A stretch of 64,000 bases of DNA. It comes from Bacillota bacterium. Its GTDB lineage: Bacteria; Bacillota; Clostridia; Christensenellales; CAG-138. The stretch is taken from the NCBI GenBank assembly GCA_023435025.1, contig JAEYSE010000093.1, forward strand, positions 23,439 through 87,438, read 5' to 3'. This document shows positions 45,101 to 54,476 of this stretch, one piece after another. The translations under genes were made by a program, and so were the position numbers. Position 1 is the stretch's first letter. The number at the start of each line of letters is the position of its first letter. The notes beneath the pieces are model-generated. The model worked only from the letters and a program-made list of their open reading frames with translations. It was not told the DNA's origin and searched no databases.

Positions 45101-46885
45101 ATGCCCAAGACATTACCCGCGCGGCAGGCACTCGACGCCGCCCTGACATGGGACCTTACCGCCATGTACGCTTCCGACGAAGCGTGGGAGGCGGAATTCA
45201 GAGAAGTACAGCAGGCGATTGCCGCGTTTCCGCGGCTTTCCGGCAGCTTCACCAGTGCGGAAGCGCTGCTGGTTGGCCTGAAACAGGAAAGCGCCATCTC
45301 TTTCAAGCTGGAGCGGCTCTACGTATACGCACATATGCGCCGGGATGAGGATAACGCCGTGGCCAAGTACCAGGGCATGACCGACCGGGCTATGCAGCAA
45401 AGCGTAGCTTACGGCGCGGCTTCTTCCTTCATGACCCCGGAGATACTCGCCATCGACCCGGGCACGCTGCAAAGCTGGATCGATTCGCCCATGCTAAAAG
45501 AATATCGCCGGGTGCTCAATAATTTGGTTCGCCGAAGGCCGCACACGCTAACCGCCAACGAAGAACGGATTATGGCGCTGGCGGGTGAGCCGCTTGCCGC
45601 GGCGGACTCGGTATTCACCATGCTCAACAACGCGGATATCCGCTTTGGCAAGATCACGGACGACGACGGCGATACTGTGGAATTGACGCAGGGCAATTAC
45701 CGCAGCTTTTTGGAAAGCAAGAACCGGGATGTACGCAAAAATGCGTACAAGGCGCTTTACGCTTCCTATTTAAATTTAAAGAACACGCTTGCCGCTTCCT
45801 ATGCCGCAAGTGTGAAATCCGACGTGTTCTTTGCCAAGGCACGCAGCTACGACAGCGCCATCGGCGCGGCGCTGTTCTCCACCAACGTTCCGCTTTCGGT
45901 ATACGATGGCCTGATTGAGGCCATCAAAAGCCGTCTGCCCTCCATAGAGAAATACCTCCAGTTGCGCCGCCGCGCTCTAGGGCTGGACCAGCTCCATATG
46001 TACGACCTCTATGTGCCAATCGTTCCCGCCACGCCCAAGAAGCTCCGCTACGAGGACGCGAAGGCACTTGTAAAGGAAGCTTTAAAGCCCTTGGGCGAGG
46101 ATTATGCCAAAATGCTGGACGTCGCCTATAGTGAAAGGTGGATCGACGTGCCGCAAAACAGGGGCAAGACCACCGGCGCGTATTCCTGGGGCGCGTACGG
46201 CACGCACCCGTATGTGCTGCTAAACTATCAAGAGGAAGAGGATTACGCCTTTACTTTGGCGCACGAGCTTGGGCACGCGCTTCATTCCTATTATTCCGAC
46301 ACCAGCCTCCCTTACCAGGACGCGCAGTATAAGATTATGGCGGCAGAAGTTGCCTCCACCGTCAATGAGGTGCTCTTAACCCGTCATCTTCTAAAAACCG
46401 AAACCGATCCCGCCCGCAGGGCCTATCTCATCAACCATTACCTGGAGCAGTTCCGGACCACCGTCTACCGCCAGACCATGTTTGCGGCATTTGAGCAAAA
46501 GACGCACTACATGTGCGAGGCGGGAGATCCGCTTACGGTAGATGCACTGTGCGAGGAGTACGGCAAGCTTAACGAGCTGTTCTACCCCGGCGTGGTGGTG
46601 GACGATGAGATCCGCATTGAGTGGGCGCGCATTCCGCACTTTTACAACGCGTTCTATGTCTATCAGTATGCCACGGGCTTCTGTGCTGCGGTCGCTCTCG
46701 CGCACGGCATACTCGAAGGGCATGGATTGGAACAGTATCTCGCCTTCCTCAAAAGCGGTGGCAGCGATTTCCCAATCACGCTGTTGCAGAATGCGGGCGT
46801 AGATTTGACCAAACCCGAAAGCATACTGACCTCGCTCGACGCGTTCGACAGCGCGGTGGATGAGCTCGGCGAGTTGTTGAAGTAA
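45101..46885 (+). CDS. pepF: Oligoendopeptidase F (M3 family)
   Basis: A 594-residue cytoplasmic zinc peptidase that cleaves short peptides. The M3 signature is LAHELGHALHSYYSD (HExxH with the third ligand Glu in AAEVASTVNEVLLT). Further family features are LTWDLTAMY, the helical N-terminal lobe, and HFYNAFYVYQYATG near the end. ATG 45101 has the ideal AAGGAGGACTCAT site; an earlier ATG at 45029 lies inside the previous gene. Confidence 0.95.
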   Translation: MPKTLPARQALDAALTWDLTAMYASDEAWEAEFREVQQAIAAFPRLSGSFTSAEALLVGLKQESAISFKLERLYVYAHMRRDEDNAVAKYQGMTDRAMQQSVAYGAASSFMTPEILAIDPGTLQSWIDSPMLKEYRRVLNNLVRRRPHTLTANEERIMALAGEPLAAADSVFTMLNNADIRFGKITDDDGDTVELTQGNYRSFLESKNRDVRKNAYKALYASYLNLKNTLAASYAASVKSDVFFAKARSYDSAIGAALFSTNVPLSVYDGLIEAIKSRLPSIEKYLQLRRRALGLDQLHMYDLYVPIVPATPKKLRYEDAKALVKEALKPLGEDYAKMLDVAYSERWIDVPQNRGKTTGAYSWGAYGTHPYVLLNYQEEEDYAFTLAHELGHALHSYYSDTSLPYQDAQYKIMAAEVASTVNEVLLTRHLLKTETDPARRAYLINHYLEQFRTTVYRQTMFAAFEQKTHYMCEAGDPLTVDALCEEYGKLNELFYPGVVVDDEIRIEWARIPHFYNAFYVYQYATGFCAAVALAHGILEGHGLEQYLAFLKSGGSDFPITLLQNAGVDLTKPESILTSLDAFDSAVDELGELLK

Positions 46886-47088
46886 AGTATGTTGGAGGCT
46901 CTGCCTCCAAACTCAGAGATACTTGAAGTCCTTTCGCCCCGTCCAATACATTGGAAGGGGTTTGTTCATTCCGCCCGTTCATCAAAGCTTTACACCCTTC
47001 GACCTCCTTCAAAGCCCCTATTCTCTTGCATGCTTGCCTACCTGCTGATAAAATGGTACTTTAAGGGGGGTATTCGGAAAGGAGCGGC

Positions 47089-47847
47089 ATGCGCAAGCAA
47101 GCGGAAGATACTTTTTTCAGTTACGTCTGGCCCCTGCAGGGGGTACGGGCGCATTTTATAGTGGATACGGGCTACGACGAGCCCATGTCGGGGTACGAGA
47201 CGCTGGTGTACTGCGCGCTTTCCCCGCGCGAAAGTGAGGCGGAAGCTTTTACGCCGCGCGAAGCGCGCCGATGCGACAAAATAGAGCGCAAGCTGCTGCG
47301 CGCGCTTCGTGACGCCGTATATGCTGGCATGATCCATATGGACGCGCTCAGGCAATATTACTTTTATGCGCGGGACCCGGAAGATGCTTTAGAGGCAATG
47401 GAACGCATTGCCGAAAAGGAAAAGCTCCTGCGGGTTTCCCCCGGCTCCGCGCATGAGCCCGATTGGCTGACCTACCATGCGCTGCTGCTGCCCGATGCCG
47501 CAAAGTACCAGACGGTATTGAACACTGAGCTGATTGAACGGCTCAGAAAAACGGGGGACGGCCTTGCCGCTGTACGGCGGCTTACGTTTTCGATGTGCTT
47601 TCCCAGCGAGCAGACACGGCTTTTATTTCAGGAGCAAGCGAAGGCCGTAGGCTTTGCGATAGGCGAGCCGCAGTTCAAGTCCGAGCTTACACTGCCGCAC
47701 ATGCTCACCATCCATGCGCTCAGCGCGCTCGTTCAGGAGGACGTGGACGAACTGACCACCCGCGCCATCCATGCGGCGGAGCCGTTTGGCGGCGAGCTTT
47801 TAAGGTGGAGCTGCCCCGTGATGCCCAAACGTAACCCGCTTGCATAA
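47089..47847 (+). CDS. DUF695 / RraB-like domain protein
   Basis: A 252-residue soluble protein. Residues about 1-135 match the DUF695 style (FIVDTGYDEP, SGYETLVYCALSPRESE, RQYYFYARDPEDALEAMERIA). The following part resembles RraB-type RNase E regulators (YQTVLNTELIERLRKTGDGL, FSMCFPSEQTRLLFQEQAKAVGF). RraB-like domains modulate RNase E in enterobacteria, but Firmicutes homologues have no proven role. AAAGGAG precedes ATG 47089. Confidence 0.7.
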   Translation: MRKQAEDTFFSYVWPLQGVRAHFIVDTGYDEPMSGYETLVYCALSPRESEAEAFTPREARRCDKIERKLLRALRDAVYAGMIHMDALRQYYFYARDPEDALEAMERIAEKEKLLRVSPGSAHEPDWLTYHALLLPDAAKYQTVLNTELIERLRKTGDGLAAVRRLTFSMCFPSEQTRLLFQEQAKAVGFAIGEPQFKSELTLPHMLTIHALSALVQEDVDELTTRAIHAAEPFGGELLRWSCPVMPKRNPLA

Positions 47848-48243
47848 TTGCATGAAGCGGTGCATAAACGGGCGGAGCCTTTTGGTTATGTTATCCAAAA
47901 CCGTTTTGGCGGAAGCGCCTTGCATAACCTGCGCTTTTACGACAAGATATCCGTTTGTTCGGTAAAATCCGGAAGAAATCGAACACGCACATGGGTGCAT
48001 GCAGGGAATAAAAATGTTTCTGCACACCATCTCCGGAATGTTTTGCACAGTAGTTATCAACATTATGCACAGAGTTATCCACCGATGCCCCAAAACGGGG
48101 ACTTGTCCATGCACACCCCATGTGCATGAAGAGGCAAGGTGTGTGCATGAATCAAACGGCACATTTTCAACGCGAATTTGCGCAGGCAATCCTGCAATTT
48201 CGTTGCAAAATAAACAAGATTACATTTATACAGGAGGTTCGGC
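47848..48243. other. Non-coding region before glutamine synthetase
   Basis: Nearly 400 bases without a supported gene. It holds a TTTTGG/CCAAAA stem near 47880-47905, four DnaA-box-like nonamers (see 48041), a CCCC-AAAA-CGGGG type stem near 48090, several GTGCATG repeats, and an AT-rich tract at 48198-48232 just before the RBS of the synthetase gene. Confidence 0.5.
48041..48083 (+). repeat. Cluster of four DnaA-box-like nonamers
   Basis: TTTTGCACA (48041), TTATCAACA (48054), TTATGCACA (48063) and TTATCCACC (48075) all read in the same direction within 43 bases. Two match TTWTNCACA exactly and the others have one mismatch to it. Such clustering at 9-13 base spacing is typical of DnaA-binding regions. 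Confidence 0.65.
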
Positions 48244-49521
48244 ATGGGCTATACACAGGAAGAGCTTCTTTCCTTTGTGGAGGAGAACGACGTCAAGTTC
48301 GTCCGGTTGGTGTTTTGCGATCTGTTCGGGCGCGGCCGCAACATATCCTTGTTAAGCTCGGAGCTTCCGCGCGGACTTGTAGACGGCGTTTCCTTCGACG
48401 CTTCCCTGGTGCCCGGGTTTTTGCACATTGCTGAATCCGACCTGATGCTGCTGCCCGACCCCAATTCGCTTGCGCTTTTGCCGTGGCGGCCGCAGCAGGG
48501 CCGCGTGGCGCGGCTTCTTTGCGATATCCAACATCCGGACGGCACTGCCTTTGCGGGCAGCAGCCGGAACTTGCTACGCGAAGCCGTGCGCAAGGCGCTG
48601 ATAATGGGCTATACCTGCCAGATCGGTGTGGAATGTGAGTTTTACCTCTTTCAATTGGATGACACGGGCAACCCCACCCGTAAACCACACGACAATGCCG
48701 GATTCTTAGACCTTGCCCCGCGGGATCGCGGCGAAAACGTACGGCGCGAAATCTGCCTGACGCTCGAAAGCATGGGTATTGCTGTAGAAAGCTCCCACCA
48801 CGAATCCGGCCCCGGCCAGAACGAAATTGTGTTAAAATACGCTGGGGCGCTGCGTGCGGCGGACAACCTGATGACATTGAAGCAGGTGATCCGCACGATC
48901 GCCAACAAGAACGGACTGTTTGCCTCCTTTTTACCCAAGCCCATACCCGGCGTGATCGGCAGCGGGCTGCATGTAAACATGAGTCTGCTCTCCGGTACCA
49001 CCAACCTCTTTGAAAAGGGCGAAGCGCCCTCCTCCGAAGCAGAAAGCTTTTTGGCGGGTATATTGCGCCGCGCTTCCGAGATGACCTCGCTGTTGAACCC
49101 CATGCCCAACTCCTACGAGCGTCTGGGTAAAATGGAAGCGCCGGGGTATGTCGGCTGGTCCCACCAGAACCGCTCACAGTGGATTCGTATCCCCGCCGCA
49201 CAGGGCGAATCCTCCCGTATGGAGCTTAGAGCCCCCGACCCTGCAATCAACCCCTACCTCGCGTTCGCACTGCTTCTTTACGCGGGGCTTGAGGGCATGG
49301 AAGAAAAGCTGCCTCTACCCAAGGCGGCTGATGCAGACCAGCCTTTAAGCCGTCTGCCGCAAACGCTGCTGGACGCCGTGTTGATTGCCGAAAAGAGCGA
49401 ATTTATCGCCCGCGTACTGCCCGAGCAGGTACGGCTGCACTTGTTTCAGGTGCAACGGGACGCAGACAAATTCGAGCCCTCCGCCCTCCCCGCGCTTGAA
49501 GACCCGCTCTTTGACGTATAA
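48244..49521 (+). CDS. Glutamine synthetase (type I family, short form)
   Basis: A 425-residue ATP-dependent ligase that forms glutamine from glutamate and ammonia. Motifs: GVECEFYLF (metal-binding Glu pair), SSHHESGPGQNEI (ATP/metal region), GSGLHVNMSL (catalytic His), NSYERL and NRSQWIRIPA (substrate Arg). It is slightly shorter than classic GlnA and lacks an obvious adenylylation Tyr motif, so it may be an alternative synthetase or act on a related amine. ATG 48244 follows CAGGAGG. The downstream ANTAR gene suggests nitrogen control. Confidence 0.9.
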   Translation: MGYTQEELLSFVEENDVKFVRLVFCDLFGRGRNISLLSSELPRGLVDGVSFDASLVPGFLHIAESDLMLLPDPNSLALLPWRPQQGRVARLLCDIQHPDGTAFAGSSRNLLREAVRKALIMGYTCQIGVECEFYLFQLDDTGNPTRKPHDNAGFLDLAPRDRGENVRREICLTLESMGIAVESSHHESGPGQNEIVLKYAGALRAADNLMTLKQVIRTIANKNGLFASFLPKPIPGVIGSGLHVNMSLLSGTTNLFEKGEAPSSEAESFLAGILRRASEMTSLLNPMPNSYERLGKMEAPGYVGWSHQNRSQWIRIPAAQGESSRMELRAPDPAINPYLAFALLLYAGLEGMEEKLPLPKAADADQPLSRLPQTLLDAVLIAEKSEFIARVLPEQVRLHLFQVQRDADKFEPSALPALEDPLFDV

Positions 49522-49559
49522 CGGGATTTCAGGCGATTGCGCATCATGCGGCAAAGGGG

Positions 49560-50135
49560 GTGGTGGCAACGGACCGAATTCTTTTAATTTCAGGCACCGT
49601 GAAAGGTAGCCAGCTTCTGCAGGATATGCTGGGCGCCATACCGGGCGAGCTTATGCTTGCGCAAAACGGCGCAGAAGCCCGCCGGAGCCTGGCGGAAGGC
49701 GATTTTGCGCTTGTTCTCATCAACTCGCCACTATCCGATGAGTTCGGGCACGATCTCGCGCTGGACTTTGTAACGAACACCGCTGCGGGCGTTGTACTGC
49801 TGGTAAAGGCGGAATTGAATGAGGAAGTGGCTGAGCGCGTAGAGCCGGGTGGGGTATTGTGCCTAGCTAAGCCCATGACGCGCAGCGCAATGCTGCATAC
49901 CTTAAGAATTGCAATGGCCACCCATACGCGGCTCAATCAGGTACTGCAGGAAAAGCGCGCGCTTGAAAGACGATTGGAGCAGCAGCGCCTGGTGGACCAT
50001 GCCAAGTTCCTGCTGATGGAGAACGCTGCCATGACCGAGGCGCAGGCGCACCGGTACCTTGTAAAGCAGGCGATGGATTTACGGACCACCAAGGAAGCCG
50101 TCGCCAACCAGGTACTTTCCCTGTACGAGATATAA
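49560..50135 (+). CDS. ANTAR-domain RNA-binding antiterminator-like regulator
   Basis: A 191-residue protein. Residues 5-115 form a receiver-like domain that lacks the usual acidic pocket (ILLISGTVKGSQL, LVLINSPLS). A coiled-coil linker follows (RLNQVLQEKRALERRLEQQ), then an ANTAR domain (AKFLLMENAAMTEAQAHRYLVKQAMDL). ANTAR proteins bind paired RNA stem-loops and block termination, often in nitrogen metabolism. It sits 38 bases after glutamine synthetase. Start is GTG at 49560 or 49563; AAAGGGG lies just before them. Confidence 0.85.
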   Translation: MVATDRILLISGTVKGSQLLQDMLGAIPGELMLAQNGAEARRSLAEGDFALVLINSPLSDEFGHDLALDFVTNTAAGVVLLVKAELNEEVAERVEPGGVLCLAKPMTRSAMLHTLRIAMATHTRLNQVLQEKRALERRLEQQRLVDHAKFLLMENAAMTEAQAHRYLVKQAMDLRTTKEAVANQVLSLYEI

Positions 50136-50163
50136 TGATACTTGAATAAGGAGCCGGGCTGAA

Positions 50164-51279
50164 ATGGAAGTAAAACGCCGCCGAAAAGCAAAAAACAAGC
50201 GCAGGACCGTATTGCGCCTGTTCTTCTTACTCGGCATTTTACTTTTGATACTTGCCGGTATTGTCGCCGGTATACTCCTTTTAGGCAATTCCATGTCCTC
50301 CCAGGCTTCCCTGGTACAGATGCCGTTTGCCCCGCAGGATAACGCGCTTTATACAGGCAATGGCTTTTTGTACATCAAGGACGGTACGCTTTACTACAAA
50401 GACTTGAATAACGAAAACAACGACTACCACGCGCCTGTTAAGACGGCCGGCCTAAAACTTGCCGCAAGCCCAGAGATCCACGCGCTCTACAACAGCGCGG
50501 CACTGAAAATTGTAAACGAGACTTACCCCGTGCAATTTACCGGAACGTTATTGTACGTAACCTGCGGCTCTACCACGGTGGCAGCGCTGAAAACCGACGA
50601 CACCGGCGCGGAGACCATACAGGTGTTTGACAGGACAGGCGCGCAGAAGGACGAGCTGACGTTCCCGGGCCAGTTCATTGTGGATTACGGTTTTTATACT
50701 GCGGGCAGCGAGTACCTGTATGTGCTCACAACGTCTTTGGACAGCGGCACCCCGCTCTCCACAATCACCATATACGATATGACGCGCGCGGCGACCAGCG
50801 GCGTGATGCAAATACAGAACCAACTAATTGAGCACATTTACTTTACCTCCTCCGGGATATACGCGGTAGGTACCAACCAGCTTATCCGTTACTCGCTTGA
50901 GGGCAACCGCGAAAGCTACCGCGAAATGCTTTACGGCTGGGAAGTGATGGACTATGAGGCATCCGGCAATCCACTCTTCCTGCTAAGACCCCGCAGCTCC
51001 GACAAACCCGGCACGGTAAAGCTCCTGACGGCAAAAGACGCTGACGTGGCCGGGACCACGCAGCGGCTTTACCAGCTTCCATCCGGTACGGTGGACGCGT
51101 TTGTGATGGGAGGCCGGCTGGTGGCTGTGACAACCGACGGCTACACGGTATATGGCTCGGACGGGAAACAGGTAAGTTCCCGCCATGTGGCAGCGGAGAT
51201 CGTAGCCGCAGAAAAGATCGATTCCGGCACGCTTTTGCTGAATTCCGCTTCGGCTTGCTATACAGTCAAAGTTGCGTAG
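50164..51279 (+). CDS. DUF5711-family membrane-anchored protein
   Basis: A 371-residue protein. A very basic head (KRRRKAKNKRR) and one membrane helix (LFFLLGILLLILAGIVAGILLL) are followed by an external domain of repeated short beta strands with the look of a beta-propeller (GFLYIKDGTLYYKD, STITIYDMTRA, GIYAVGTNQLIRYS, GYTVYGSDGKQV). DUF5711 is found in Clostridia and its function is unknown. It is co-oriented with the ANTAR and CvpA genes. Confidence 0.8.
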   Translation: MEVKRRRKAKNKRRTVLRLFFLLGILLLILAGIVAGILLLGNSMSSQASLVQMPFAPQDNALYTGNGFLYIKDGTLYYKDLNNENNDYHAPVKTAGLKLAASPEIHALYNSAALKIVNETYPVQFTGTLLYVTCGSTTVAALKTDDTGAETIQVFDRTGAQKDELTFPGQFIVDYGFYTAGSEYLYVLTTSLDSGTPLSTITIYDMTRAATSGVMQIQNQLIEHIYFTSSGIYAVGTNQLIRYSLEGNRESYREMLYGWEVMDYEASGNPLFLLRPRSSDKPGTVKLLTAKDADVAGTTQRLYQLPSGTVDAFVMGGRLVAVTTDGYTVYGSDGKQVSSRHVAAEIVAAEKIDSGTLLLNSASACYTVKVA

Positions 51280-51316
51280 CCCTTACCTCTGGTGAAACTG
51301 GGAACGGAGGCTTTTT

Positions 51317-52018
51317 ATGAATTTATTAGATATTGCAGTACTGCTGCTGTTTGCGGTGTTTTTGCTGGGCGGCTGGTACCGAGGCTTTGTACATACGGTA
51401 CTCTCGCTGGGAGCGTATTTGCTCGCATTCGCGCTTGCCCTCGCCTTTCGCCCGCTTGTTACCAACACCATCAAGGCGGACGACCAGCTTTATACCATGG
51501 CGCTCTATTATACGGAAGGCGCGGAGCTGGTGCAAGATATGGAGCTAAGTAAGACCCCCATCTCCGCTTTGAGCGCAGAGCAGCTTTCCGGCGTGATGGA
51601 AACCGCTACGCTTCCCGTACCCATGGGGGAACGCATTTCTGAGAACATTGCGCGCGAGGCCTTTGCGGAGGAGGGTGCGTCCACATTGGGCGAATACTAT
51701 AACCTGACCATCGTCAACGTGTTTTTGAACCTGCTGGCCGTACTGGTTCTGTTTGCTGCAATACGGCTGGTCTTCATGTTTGTCATACACCTTGTGACAT
51801 ACGCACGAAACGGTCTGCCGGTGCTGCACTCGGCAGACGGCCTGCTTGGCGCATGCTTCGGGTTGATTCGCGGGTTTCTGGCGATGTACCTGATATTCCT
51901 TATTGTGCCCATACTGCTTATCATATTGCCCAAGGTGGGCGATTTTATAGAAGGCTCGTACTTTGGCAGCTTCTTCTACAACTCCAACCTGCTTTTGCGG
52001 CTGATACCGGGGACATAA
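51317..52018 (+). CDS. CvpA-family membrane protein
   Basis: A 233-residue protein with the CvpA pattern: NLLDIAVLLLFAVFLLGGWYRGF at the start, a second span (LSLGAYLLAFALALAF), and later spans near residues 135-165 and 180-210 (GLIRGFLAMYLIFLIVP). CvpA was named from colicin V production; homologues influence envelope integrity. GGAACGGAGG precedes ATG 51317, and the gene ends the synthetase-ANTAR-DUF5711 set. Confidence 0.88.
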   Translation: MNLLDIAVLLLFAVFLLGGWYRGFVHTVLSLGAYLLAFALALAFRPLVTNTIKADDQLYTMALYYTEGAELVQDMELSKTPISALSAEQLSGVMETATLPVPMGERISENIAREAFAEEGASTLGEYYNLTIVNVFLNLLAVLVLFAAIRLVFMFVIHLVTYARNGLPVLHSADGLLGACFGLIRGFLAMYLIFLIVPILLIILPKVGDFIEGSYFGSFFYNSNLLLRLIPGT

Positions 52019-52024
52019 TGAATA

Positions 52025-52059
52025 GGCTCTGTATGGACGCTCCATACAGGGCCTTTTTT
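52025..52059 (+). terminator. Intrinsic terminator after the CvpA gene
   Basis: CTGTATGG-ACGCT-CCATACAG with an outer GGC/GCC, followed by TTTTTT. Confidence 0.85.
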
Positions 52060-52070
52060 AAGTGCGCTGG

Positions 52071-52541
52071 TTATTCCGTTAGTATTGTGTCGAAAACAAA
52101 CGGAAATTCTTCCGCCGTTTTTTGCCGAAAGTCAACTTGATATCCTGTTCCATCTTTATAAAAAAAGCCGGTGTCGGGTTCTATTCTGATGTAACACATG
52201 TCAGTATCGTTCTCGTCATTGTGCTTGAAATACCAGGGCTCAAACGCACGGATCAGTTTACTTCTGATCCGGCTGTTTTCATGGAAAAGCGGATGCCCGA
52301 CAGAGCGCGCCGTACCGCTGAACCGGTACAGTTTATCGCACAGGGCCACCCGTTCGTTTGCGCGGATTTCCATGGCCTTTTGAGAGCGTGCATGGGTAAC
52401 GATATAAAACGAGCCGTCGTCATAAAAGGTATCGACCACCCGGACGGAAGGAACATCCGCCTTTGAAGTCGCCAGCGCAAACTGGCAATCCCTGCCGAAT
52501 AACTCGTTTAGTACTACAAGGCTTTTTTCATAAACCGTCAT
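52071..52541 (-). CDS. Pyridoxamine 5'-phosphate oxidase-fold protein
   Basis: A 156-residue split-barrel flavoprotein family member: FALATSKADVPSVRVVDTFY, SFYIVTHARSQKAMEIRANERVALC and HPLFHENSRIRSKLIRAFEPWY. Such small members bind FMN or F420 and reduce or bind diverse substrates; a true PNPOx role is unlikely at this size. It overlaps the GNAT gene by four bases (ATGA), so the two are translationally coupled. Confidence 0.88.
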   Translation of the reverse strand: MTVYEKSLVVLNELFGRDCQFALATSKADVPSVRVVDTFYDDGSFYIVTHARSQKAMEIRANERVALCDKLYRFSGTARSVGHPLFHENSRIRSKLIRAFEPWYFKHNDENDTDMCYIRIEPDTGFFYKDGTGYQVDFRQKTAEEFPFVFDTILTE

Positions 52542-53299
52542 TTCATATCCCCCCTGCGTGCAAGCAGCTTCCCCAGATAACCTTCGTTCAGCAGATGCAC
52601 GGTTTCAAATTTTCCGCCATAAAATACGGCCCAGTTGTTGAACACGCCGGGAACGGATTTCGCTTTTTCCAATGTATCCACCGCGATCAGCGTGAGCGGA
52701 ATAGAATGGGCCGTGCAATAGCCTTCTACCTGTTCAATACAGTTCCTGATATAGGGGCACTGCGCGCCATAGTAAATCGTCAGCTCTTCGCCCACAATAC
52801 GTTGCGCCTTTGCGCGCTCCGTAAACCGTGGCTTTGTTCCATCGAACGACAGCGCCAGTAAAAGATATTCGCCAATTTCATCCACCGGCACAAAGCCATA
52901 TAGCCCCATAAACTTTGGATCTGACAAGAACGGTTTCTTCTTTTTTGAGCTGATTACACAGACCCCGGACCTGCCCTGCCTTTTTGCGTCCTCGATACAG
53001 TATGAAAGAAGCTCTCTTCCATACCCTTTCCCCTTGAAGCTTCCCGATACCCACAGGCAGTAGATATAGAGATAATTGTCTCCCACAACGGGGACCCATG
53101 CCGTTTCAAGCGGGGCGTATTCAATGAACACCTTGCCCTTCGCGTCCAGTTTCCGGAACACATGCCCTTCGCGCACCCTTTCCCTGAGCCAGTCCCGCTT
53201 GACGTCCACGCCATGCTGATGTTTTTGATCGGCTATGGCGCAGCAGACATGTTCATGGCTTATATTCTCCGCCGTCAAATCGATATACCGCGCTTCCAT
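52538..53299 (-). CDS. GNAT acetyltransferase with YoaP-like C-terminal domain
   Basis: A 253-residue protein. The GNAT core with the acetyl-CoA loop is LYIYCLWVSGSFKGKGYGRELL (about residues 82-103), and VCVISSKKKKPFLSDPKFMGLYGF is the beta-bulge and following strand. The last 90 residues (YYGAQCPYIRNCIEQVEGYC, NNWAVFYGGKFETVHLLNE) match the YoaP-like thioredoxin-like domain with a CPYIRNC motif. Substrate unknown. AGGAGGCGAT precedes ATG 53299; the ATG at 53338 lacks an RBS. Confidence 0.88.
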   Translation of the reverse strand: MEARYIDLTAENISHEHVCCAIADQKHQHGVDVKRDWLRERVREGHVFRKLDAKGKVFIEYAPLETAWVPVVGDNYLYIYCLWVSGSFKGKGYGRELLSYCIEDAKRQGRSGVCVISSKKKKPFLSDPKFMGLYGFVPVDEIGEYLLLALSFDGTKPRFTERAKAQRIVGEELTIYYGAQCPYIRNCIEQVEGYCTAHSIPLTLIAVDTLEKAKSVPGVFNNWAVFYGGKFETVHLLNEGYLGKLLARRGDMK

Positions 53300-53335
53300 A
53301 TCGCCTCCTGCAACGTTTCTGCCTCCAGTATAATA

Positions 53336-53366
53336 CAAAAACCTGACAGCTGTATGTCAGGTTTTT
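53336..53366 (-). terminator. Bidirectional terminator of the aldo/keto reductase gene
   Basis: AAAAACCTGACA / TGTCAGGTTTTT, a 12-bp stem with a 6-base loop, about 55 bases after the reductase stop. Confidence 0.85.
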
Positions 53367-53418
53367 GCAGACACTGAAAAAATTTATTTTCCTCCCGGAC
53401 AATCAGGGCACATACCCG

Positions 53419-54300
53419 CTACTCCATGTCCAGCATGACTTTTCTCGCCGGCGGCGGGAAAGCCCTATCGATTTCGTTCCAATCCTCCGCCGCAATGGAA
53501 AGCCCGGACACGCGCGCGTTTTCTTCCACATGGGTGGGAGAGGACGCTTTCGGAATGGCGATGACGTTTTCCTGCCGGAGCACAAACGCCAATAAAAGCT
53601 GCATCACGCTGATCCCGTATTTTTTCGCGACTTCGTTAAGTGTCTTATCCGTGCGCAGGTCCCGCCTTCCTCTCTGGAGAAAACCCGCCTGCGCCAGCGG
53701 GCAATAGGCCATTGCCGCAACGTCATGTTTGCGGAGCCACGGGAGCAGATCAAACTCAATCCCCCGCGATCCCACATGGTACAGCACCTGATTTGCGGCG
53801 CAGTTTTTGCCGTTTGGGATGCGCCACAGCTCCTCCATATCGGACGTATCAAAGTTGGATACCCCCCAGCGGCGGATGCTCCCGCGCTTTACAAGCTCCT
53901 CCATACCTTCTACCGTCTCCGCCAAAGGTACGCTGCCACGCCAGTGCAATAAATACAGATCGAGATAATCGGTCTGCAGCCGTTTGAGCGACGCCTCACA
54001 GCTTGCAAAAAGCTGCGGCCTGCCTGCGTTGTGGGGGTAGACTTTGGAAACCAGGGCATATTCCTCACGCCTTCTCCCCTGTAGCGCACGCCCGATTAAC
54101 GACTCGGATTTTCCACCGCCATACATTTCCGCGGTATCGATCAGTGTCATGCCACGCTCAAGCCCGAGCCGGAGCGCATCCATTTCGGCTTGTTCCTTTT
54201 CCGGCCTTTCTCCGATATGCCACCCCCCTTGCCCGAGAGCGGGGAGATGTAATCCGTTTGCCGATACCGTTCGTGTCTTACCAAACCCTTCCGTTTGCAT
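53419..54300 (-). CDS. Aldo/keto reductase
   Basis: A 293-residue NAD(P)H-dependent TIM-barrel enzyme. The catalytic tetrad is visible: Asp and Tyr in LIDTAEMYGGG, Lys in LVSKVYP and His in LYLLHWRG. The cofactor motif VIAIPKASSPTHVEENARV is present. It resembles the group of bacterial reductases that act on methylglyoxal and other aldehydes. No neighbour indicates a specific pathway. GAGAGGAG precedes ATG 54300. Confidence 0.93.
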   Translation of the reverse strand: MQTEGFGKTRTVSANGLHLPALGQGGWHIGERPEKEQAEMDALRLGLERGMTLIDTAEMYGGGKSESLIGRALQGRRREEYALVSKVYPHNAGRPQLFASCEASLKRLQTDYLDLYLLHWRGSVPLAETVEGMEELVKRGSIRRWGVSNFDTSDMEELWRIPNGKNCAANQVLYHVGSRGIEFDLLPWLRKHDVAAMAYCPLAQAGFLQRGRRDLRTDKTLNEVAKKYGISVMQLLLAFVLRQENVIAIPKASSPTHVEENARVSGLSIAAEDWNEIDRAFPPPARKVMLDME

Positions 54301-54476
54301 AGTCTACTCCTCTCGTTCGCTGGTCTTTTGTGTCAAACATGCCGTACTTATTTAATTTTCTCGTTTTTCGTCTGCCATACTTACCGATTCCGTTCCGCTA
54401 TTGGACTTCAGTATTCCCCGGTTTCTACACACAAGCCCAATTGAAACGGTTTTGCAATGTGCATTTCAGAAGATGA

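Noticed and set aside
48041..48232. Chromosomal origin oriC
   Set aside because: DnaA-box-like sites and an AT-rich tract are present, but dnaA, dnaN, rpmH and other origin neighbours are absent and only four boxes are seen. I keep it as a DnaA-binding cluster only.
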